NCBI GenBank assembly: GCA_963800865.1
Contig: CAWDCL010000004.1
Span: forward strand, 248,001-312,000
Source of the DNA: JALOKP01 sp963800865
GTDB lineage: Bacteria > Acidobacteriota > Polarisedimenticolia > J045
Direction: 5' to 3'
DNA length: 64,000 nucleotides
Made by a program: the position numbers and the translations under genes. The notes below the pieces were generated by a model. That model ran no database searches and was not told the DNA's origin. It saw nothing but the letters and a program-made list of their open reading frames with translations. Below, piece by piece: positions 59,089 through 64,000 of this stretch; position 1 is the first letter of the stretch, and each line of letters starts with the position of its first letter.

Positions 59089-59835
59089 GTGCGCGGCATC
59101 GCCCTGGCGCTGCTGGCGGCGCTCGCCATCCATGGCCTGATCCTGCTCTTCGGCGGGGTCTTCTTCTTCACCGACAAGGAGGCGGCCGCGCGCGCGCCGG
59201 TGCGCGAGGTCGAGCTCTTCTCGGAGGAGCAGGCGGAAGAGAAGCCCAAGGACGAGAAGAAGCCGGAGGAGGAGAAGCGCGAGGTCGAGGAGGTCCAGGC
59301 GCCGGACGAGAAGCCGCCCGACATGCGCGAGCTCGTGGACGCGGTGCCGGAGCAGCCCGACGCGTCTCCGACCGACGAGGTGGCGCGGCTCGACGCGCTG
59401 AGCCTGTCCGCGCTCGAGAGCGCGCTCGATCCGGGCGCCGCGGGGAGCGGGGACTTCGCGTCGGGCGTGAGCCTGGCCTCCGGCGGCCGGATCGGCGGGA
59501 CGGGCGCGGCCGGAGCGGGCGGCGGCGGCGACGATCTCTCGGCCGCCTTCGACGTCGGGGAGCTCGACCAGCGGGCGCGGCCGATCTTCCAGGCCTCGCC
59601 GGTCTACCCGTTCGAGCTCCGGCAGAAGAAGGTCGAGGGGACGGTCTACATGCTCTTCGTCGTCGACCAGGACGGCCGGGTCGTGAATCCGAAGGTGGAG
59701 AAGTCGACCCATCCCGCGTTCGAGCGGCCGGCGCTCGAGGCGGTCCGGCAGTGGAAGTTCGATCCCGCGGTCCGCGGCGGCGAGAAGGTCCCCAGCAAGG
59801 TTCGCGTCCCGATCCGCTTCGCGCTGTCGGGCTGA
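59089..59835 (+). CDS. tonB: TonB energy-transducing protein
   Basis: GTG 59089 encodes about 248 residues: one N-terminal membrane span (LALLAALAIHGLILLFGGVFFF, with the His typical of TonB spans), an acidic and Lys/Pro-rich spacer (EEKPKDEKKPEEEKREVEEV), a Gly-rich linker, and a C-terminal TonB domain (PVYPFELRQKKVEGTVYMLF, AFERPALEAVRQWKFDPAV) with the YP box. It would link the ExbB/ExbD motor to the receptor at 53.2-56.3 kb. It lies 4 bp after exbD and 9 bp before the TPR gene. Confidence 0.92.
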   Translation: MRGIALALLAALAIHGLILLFGGVFFFTDKEAAARAPVREVELFSEEQAEEKPKDEKKPEEEKREVEEVQAPDEKPPDMRELVDAVPEQPDASPTDEVARLDALSLSALESALDPGAAGSGDFASGVSLASGGRIGGTGAAGAGGGGDDLSAAFDVGELDQRARPIFQASPVYPFELRQKKVEGTVYMLFVVDQDGRVVNPKVEKSTHPAFERPALEAVRQWKFDPAVRGGEKVPSKVRVPIRFALSG

Positions 59836-59844
59836 GGTGTGGCC

Positions 59845-61206
59845 ATGAAGACGATCATGATGGCGGCGCTGCTGCTGCTGGCGGCGGTGCCGGGGGCTCT
59901 CGCGCAAGCGACCGACGAGATCGACCGGATCTGGTCCGATCCGGAGTTCAAGAAGGCGTTCGTCGGCACCTACGGCATCCACCCCGACATCGAGCCGAAG
60001 CTCGGTCCGGAGGAGCGCACGCTGCTGGAGAAGATCTACCCGCTGATGTCGTCCGACCCGGCGGCGGCGAAGCAGGAACTCGAAACCGCCGCGGCCAAAC
60101 CCGACTCGAGCGCGCTCTTCGAGTACATCCTGGGGAACATGGCGTTCCAGCAGGACCAGGTCGACGAGGCCGCCACGCGCTACGGCGCGGCCGTCCAGAA
60201 GTTCCCCAGCTTCCGCCGCGCCTGGAAGAACCTGGGCCTGACGCAGATCCGCCTGGGGAAGAACGACGACGCGATCAGGTCGTTCACCAGGATGATCGAG
60301 CTCGGCGGCGGCGATGCGATCAGTTACGGTCTGCTCGGTTACGCGTTCACCTCCAAGGGCGACTATCTCGCCGCCGAGATGGCGTACCGCAACGCGCTGC
60401 TGCTCGACCCGCAGAATACCGACTGGCGGCTGGGTCTCGCGCGCAGCGTGGTCAAGCAGGAGAAATACGAGGAAGCCGCTGCCCTGCTCAGGGTGCTGAT
60501 CGAGCGCGCGCCGGACCGGCCGGAGTTCTGGCTGCTGCAGGCCAACGCCTACCTCGGCATGAAGGAGCCGCTGCGCGCCGCCGAGAACCTCGAGATGGTC
60601 GAGCGGATGGGCAAGGCGACCCCCGACACGCTGAACCTGATGGGCGACCTCTACCTCAACGAGGGCCGGCTGGACCTCGCGGCGCGCGCGTACGGCCGGG
60701 CCGTCCAGGTCGATCCCGGACAGTCCCCGGCCCGGGCGGTCCGCAACGTCGAGGTGCTCGCGGGCCGCGGCGGAATGAACGAGGCCCGCGAGCTGTCGGC
60801 CAACGTGCGCAGCATCTACTTCGGACGCCTCCCGGAAGAGGACGCCCAGAAGCTGCTGAAGCTCGAGGCGCGGATCGCGGTCGCGGAGGGGAACGGCGGC
60901 GAGGCGGTCGTGATCCTCGAGGAGGTCGTGGCGAAGAACCCGCTCGACGGCGACGCGCTGATGCTGCTGGGGCAGCACTACGCCCGGACCGGCGAGCCGG
61001 AGAAGGCGCTGGTCTACTTCGAGCGCGCCGCGAACCTGGAACAGTACGAGGCGACTGCGAAGCTGCGCCAGGCCCAGGTGCTGGTCGGCCAGGGCAAGTA
61101 CCAGGAGGCGCTGCCTCTGCTGCGCCGCGCCCAGGAGATCAAGCCCTCCGAGGACGTCGCGCGCTACCTCGAGCAGGTGGAGCGGCTGGTCCGGTCGAAG
61201 GGCTGA
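59845..61206 (+). CDS. Exported TPR protein of the TonB operon
   Basis: ATG 59845 (GAGG 7 bp upstream) starts a 453-residue protein with signal peptide MMAALLLLAAVPGALAQ. At least six tetratricopeptide repeats fill it (FRRAWKNLGLTQIRLGKNDD, DAISYGLLGYAFTSKGDYLA, WRLGLARSVVKQEKYEEAAA, LNLMGDLYLNEGRLDLAARA, LMLLGQHYARTGEPEKALVY). A TPR protein is a standard last gene of TonB2-type clusters (TtpB-like in Vibrio), where it supports the complex in the periplasm. It ends the operon; a strong terminator follows at 61338. Confidence 0.88.
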   Translation: MKTIMMAALLLLAAVPGALAQATDEIDRIWSDPEFKKAFVGTYGIHPDIEPKLGPEERTLLEKIYPLMSSDPAAAKQELETAAAKPDSSALFEYILGNMAFQQDQVDEAATRYGAAVQKFPSFRRAWKNLGLTQIRLGKNDDAIRSFTRMIELGGGDAISYGLLGYAFTSKGDYLAAEMAYRNALLLDPQNTDWRLGLARSVVKQEKYEEAAALLRVLIERAPDRPEFWLLQANAYLGMKEPLRAAENLEMVERMGKATPDTLNLMGDLYLNEGRLDLAARAYGRAVQVDPGQSPARAVRNVEVLAGRGGMNEARELSANVRSIYFGRLPEEDAQKLLKLEARIAVAEGNGGEAVVILEEVVAKNPLDGDALMLLGQHYARTGEPEKALVYFERAANLEQYEATAKLRQAQVLVGQGKYQEALPLLRRAQEIKPSEDVARYLEQVERLVRSKG

Positions 61207-61337
61207 TCGCCGAGGCCGCACCGGATCCACGCGACGTTGACACCGCCGCCATCCGGCGGCACCAAGCTCGCCCGACAGTCCGGACGCCGGAGCGAAGGGA
61301 CTTCATCGCCGCGGACCTCCGCCCGCGGCGTCTCCAG

Positions 61338-61373
61338 CCGGGGAGGGGTCGTGGGCAGACGACCCCTCCCCGG
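61338..61373. terminator. 15-bp perfect hairpin terminator between convergent genes
   Basis: CCGGGGAGGGGTCGT (61338-61352) and ACGACCCCTCCCCGG (61359-61373) form a perfect stem with loop GGGCAG, followed by ATTCTTC. It lies 5 bp before the stop of the opposing vWA gene, so it probably serves both directions. Confidence 0.8.
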
Positions 61374-61378
61374 ATTCT

Positions 61379-63442
61379 TCACTCCCGCCCGCGGCAGAGC
61401 CGGCCGGCGCGCGCGAGCGCCGCGTCCACGGCGCGGGCCGCTTCCGCGGCGCGCGCGTCCATCACCGGTTCCGCGTGCACGGCGGCGCAGCGCGGCTCGA
61501 ACCGCGTCGTGCTCGCGAAGCGGGCGTCGAGCGCCAGCCGTCCGCCGGCCGGTCCCCTCAGCACGAGCGTCGCCCCGGTGCCGTCCGGCGCCTGGGTCGC
61601 GGACTCGACGGTCCAGCCCTCGGGCAGTGCGCTCCGGACCGCCGGCTGCCCCGCGATCCAGCGCGCCGCCGCCAGCGCGAGCGGCGCGCGCGGCGTCGGC
61701 TCCGGCGCGGGGCCGACGAGCTGCGGCCGCGGCAGCGCGACGCGCCAGTAGCCGACCGCGTCGCGCCCCGGGCCGAGCGCCGGGACCAGCAGGGCGACGA
61801 CGCCGGCCGAGGTCGCGGTGCCGAAGGCATCGAGCAGCCGCGGCCACGCGGTCTCGAGGCGCGCGGCCTCCGCCTCCCGGCCGTGCAGCAGCGCGTCGGC
61901 GCCGCGGGCCTCCAGCGCCAGCAGCAGCTCGCGGGCCGGGACGTCGCCGAGCCACGCGGCGAGCGCTTCCGTGCGGGCGTCGTCGAGCGAGGCCGCGGCC
62001 GGGACCGCCGCGCGGGCGAAACGGTCCCAGGCCGGGTCGCTCTCCGCGGTGCGGCGCGCCAGCTCGGGGCGCGCGTCGAGAAAGGTCCGCCCGTGGGCAA
62101 CGAGCGGCCCGAAGCCGGCGCCGTTCGGCCGCACGAGGCAATCGATGCCGCCGCCCGCCGCGAGCGCCCAGAGGATCTCGTCGGCCCGGCGCGGCGTCCC
62201 GCGCAGCAGCGTCTCGGGTGGCGCGAGGTAGAGTCCGAGGGGGCGCGCGGCGGTCGACGGCACGAGCGTCTCACGCGTCACGAGCCGTCGCTCCCCGCGC
62301 CAGCGCGACGGGTCGTGGAGCGGGCCGGGGTCGACGACGTTCTCGACCGCGGCGAACTCCAGCCAGCGTCCCGGTCCGAGCGCGAGCGCGCACTCCGGCG
62401 CGAGTGCGGTGCCGATCTCCCAGCGCACCGCCTGCCGCGCGACCTCGCGCGCCCCGGCGGAGCCGAGCGTGCGCGAGCTGCGCGCGGGCTCCAGGCGGCA
62501 CGGCAGGCCGTCCGCGGCGCGCACGCGGACCCGTCGCGCGCGGGCCGTCGCGGCGGCCTGACCGGACGGGCTCTGCCCGGCCCGAGGCGCCGGCCGCGCC
62601 GGCGGCGGTTCGTAGACCACCGTCGCCTCGCTCGCGATCCGCTCCCTGAGGCTCTCCAGCGCCTCGGCGACGTCGTCGCCGTCGCCGACCTCGTGGTAGA
62701 GGCCGCCGCTCGCCGTCGCGATCTCGCGCAGCCCCAGGGTGTACTGCCACGAGCTTCGCGCCGCGACGCCGACGACGAAGACCGAGAGGTCGGGGATCGC
62801 CGCCGCCGCGTTCGAAACCCGCTCCCAGGCAACCTGCTTGACCGCCCGGGAATCGCCGCCGTCGCTGACGAGGAAGAGCACCTTCCGGCCGGGCCGGGAC
62901 TCCAGGTACAGGAGCAGGTCGTGGAGCGACTCGCGCAGCAGCGTGTTCGTGCCGTAGCGCAGGCGGTGCGCCGCGGCCTCGAGCTCCACGCGGTCCCCGG
63001 CGGGCGGGGCGAGCAGCACGAAATCGTCGTCCAGCGAGGCGAAGAGCGCCTGCTCGTGCGGCGCCAGCGAGCGGGCGAAGCCGGCCAGGGCGTCGCCGAT
63101 CGCCGGCAGGGAGTCGCTCATGCTGCCGCTGGTGTCGACGACGACGGCGTAGAGGACCGGCACGCTTCCCTGGTCGATCGCAACGACCCGTGCGGCCGTG
63201 CCGTCCTCGGTGACCTCGACGTCGGACGGCCGGAGAGCGCGACAGCGCGCGGCGGCCGCGGCGGCGGATGCAGCCGCGGATGCAGCCGCGGCCGGAACGG
63301 TGCCGGGACCGGGAAGCGGCTCGACGACCACCGGCCAGGGGACGCGACGGACCTCGACCTGCTCGACGACCGGGCTCTCGCGGGGCGGGTCACCGGCCGC
63401 GGCGGCCGCCAGGAGCGCCAGCGCCGCGGCCAGCGCGGTCAT
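61379..63442 (-). CDS. Secreted von Willebrand factor A (VWFA-related) protein
   Basis: A signal peptide (ALAAALALLAAAAAG) leads a 687-residue protein. The vWA domain (about 95-290) has the full MIDAS start VVDTSGSMSDS and the supporting TNTLLRESLHDLLLYL and VLFLVSDGGDSRAVKQ elements; the DVEVTEDGTAARVVAIDQGS strand before it is the pattern of VWFA-related proteins common in Acidobacteria. The C-terminal 380 residues are Ala/Arg-rich and unrecognised. ATG 63442 overlaps the stop of the SRPBCC gene (ATGA). A role in surface adhesion or complex assembly is likely, but no partner is evident. Confidence 0.83.
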   Translation of the reverse strand: MTALAAALALLAAAAAGDPPRESPVVEQVEVRRVPWPVVVEPLPGPGTVPAAAASAAASAAAAAARCRALRPSDVEVTEDGTAARVVAIDQGSVPVLYAVVVDTSGSMSDSLPAIGDALAGFARSLAPHEQALFASLDDDFVLLAPPAGDRVELEAAAHRLRYGTNTLLRESLHDLLLYLESRPGRKVLFLVSDGGDSRAVKQVAWERVSNAAAAIPDLSVFVVGVAARSSWQYTLGLREIATASGGLYHEVGDGDDVAEALESLRERIASEATVVYEPPPARPAPRAGQSPSGQAAATARARRVRVRAADGLPCRLEPARSSRTLGSAGAREVARQAVRWEIGTALAPECALALGPGRWLEFAAVENVVDPGPLHDPSRWRGERRLVTRETLVPSTAARPLGLYLAPPETLLRGTPRRADEILWALAAGGGIDCLVRPNGAGFGPLVAHGRTFLDARPELARRTAESDPAWDRFARAAVPAAASLDDARTEALAAWLGDVPARELLLALEARGADALLHGREAEAARLETAWPRLLDAFGTATSAGVVALLVPALGPGRDAVGYWRVALPRPQLVGPAPEPTPRAPLALAAARWIAGQPAVRSALPEGWTVESATQAPDGTGATLVLRGPAGGRLALDARFASTTRFEPRCAAVHAEPVMDARAAEAARAVDAALARAGRLCRGRE

Positions 63443-63982
63443 GGCGCCGGCGGCGCCTCCGTGAGGCGCGCCCGCACCTCGCGCAGGTAGAGGTCGAGGT
63501 AGGCCTCGCGCCCGAACATGTAGCGCGACGCGAAGCGCACGAGGGGGTTCCGGATCTCGCCCCGCTCCACCACCGTCAGCTCGCTGCCTCGGTTGGCGAG
63601 CGCCCGTGACCGTGTACTCCCACGCCCCGCGGAAGGGCCCCTCGGCCGCGACGATGGTCCGGACGAGCCGCCGCGGGGGATCGGCCTCGCTCGTCTCGAG
63701 CGTCATCGAGCGGCCCCCCTGGTAGACCTCGCGCCACGCCTCGCCGCTGCCGGAGGCGTCGGCGCGCTCGACCCGCGCGAGTCCCTTGCGCCAGGCCGTC
63801 TGGCCGGGGATGTCGGCGATCAGCGCAAAAGCCGCTTCCGGCGGGACGGGCAGCGTGACGCTGCGCGTGGCGGTGAATTCCGCGGGCAGGAACAGCCCGA
63901 CCAGCGTCATCCCGAGCGGGATCGCGAGCAGAACGCCGAGCAGACCGAGCAGGAACCAGACGCCGTAGCGCATCGCGGACAT
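63439..63982 (-). CDS. Membrane-anchored SRPBCC-family protein, one frameshift
   Basis: One N-terminal membrane span (WFLLGLLGVLLAIPLGMTLV) precedes an SRPBCC (START-like) domain: FTATRSVTLPVPPEAAFALI, ADIPGQTAWRKGLARVE, GPFRGAWEYTV and, after a single-base break near 63605, the helix FASRYMFGREAYLDLYLREV. These proteins bind hydrophobic ligands. The corrected length is about 180 residues. It is translationally coupled to the downstream vWA gene through an ATGA overlap. ATG 63982 is the first possible start; an ATG 9 bp downstream is equally possible. Confidence 0.72.
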
Positions 63983-64000
63983 GGAGGCATTGTCGGCGCC

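Overview
The window is 64 kb of very GC-rich bacterial DNA, almost fully coding, with no rRNA, tRNA, CRISPR array, transposase or phage gene that I can see. The style suggests a Gram-negative bacterium, probably of the Acidobacteriota (Thermoanaerobaculia-like). The reasons are Oar-type TonB-dependent receptors, two-component propeller kinases, vWA proteins, FG-GAP and P-domain exoproteins, and many secreted proteins that end in a Cys-Pro module. This placement is inference; no phylogenetic marker was tested.

Layout. 1-6 kb: end of a methyltransferase, a GlnA-family glutamine synthetase, asparagine synthetase AsnA, a beta-hydroxyacid dehydrogenase, a lipoprotein and a CPBP protease. 6-12 kb: an operon of three secreted proteins (short Cys-Pro-ended protein, tail-fibre-like protein, HExxH metalloprotease). 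12-16 kb: propeller histidine kinase plus LuxR-type regulator. 16-19.5 kb: an autoregulated-looking operon (SpoIIE phosphatase, GntR repressor, ABC ATPase, ABC permease). 19.6-21.6 kb: an exported RidA protein divergent from a Tat-type PLP aminotransferase. 21.6-24.7 kb: a nine-haem cytochrome with adhesion-type domains, divergent from OsmC. 24.7-28.9 kb: an M28 peptidase-ZnuA-ZnuC-ZnuB zinc operon. 29.5-35 kb: two secreted propeller or FG-GAP proteins and a NOL1/NOP2/Sun rRNA methyltransferase. 35.3-42.5 kb: a two-gene exoenzyme operon (trypsin-like protease with three P domains; M14 carboxypeptidase with one). 42.5-48.1 kb: FeoAB, EamA transporter, glycogen synthase, QueG. 48.3-61.2 kb: a large envelope system of a tandemly duplicated beta-helix surface protein, a helical-repeat protein, a TonB-dependent receptor, and a TonB2-like energiser (DUF3450, TtpC-type ExbB, ExbD, TonB, TPR). 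61.4-64 kb: vWA and SRPBCC proteins.

The main theme is the cell envelope: secreted hydrolases and adhesins, metal uptake (Zn, Fe) and TonB-energised import. GTCAC direct repeats at 11-12 bp spacing lie upstream of the surface protein, and a weaker pair lies upstream of the DUF3450 gene. This suggests one OmpR/PhoB-family regulator controls both ends of the TonB system.

About thirty single-base indels split otherwise good genes into different reading frames, most densely in the 1.59-kb tandem repeat at 48.4-51.6 kb. I describe such genes as one feature across the break and treat most breaks as probable consensus errors. Positions of breaks are approximate.
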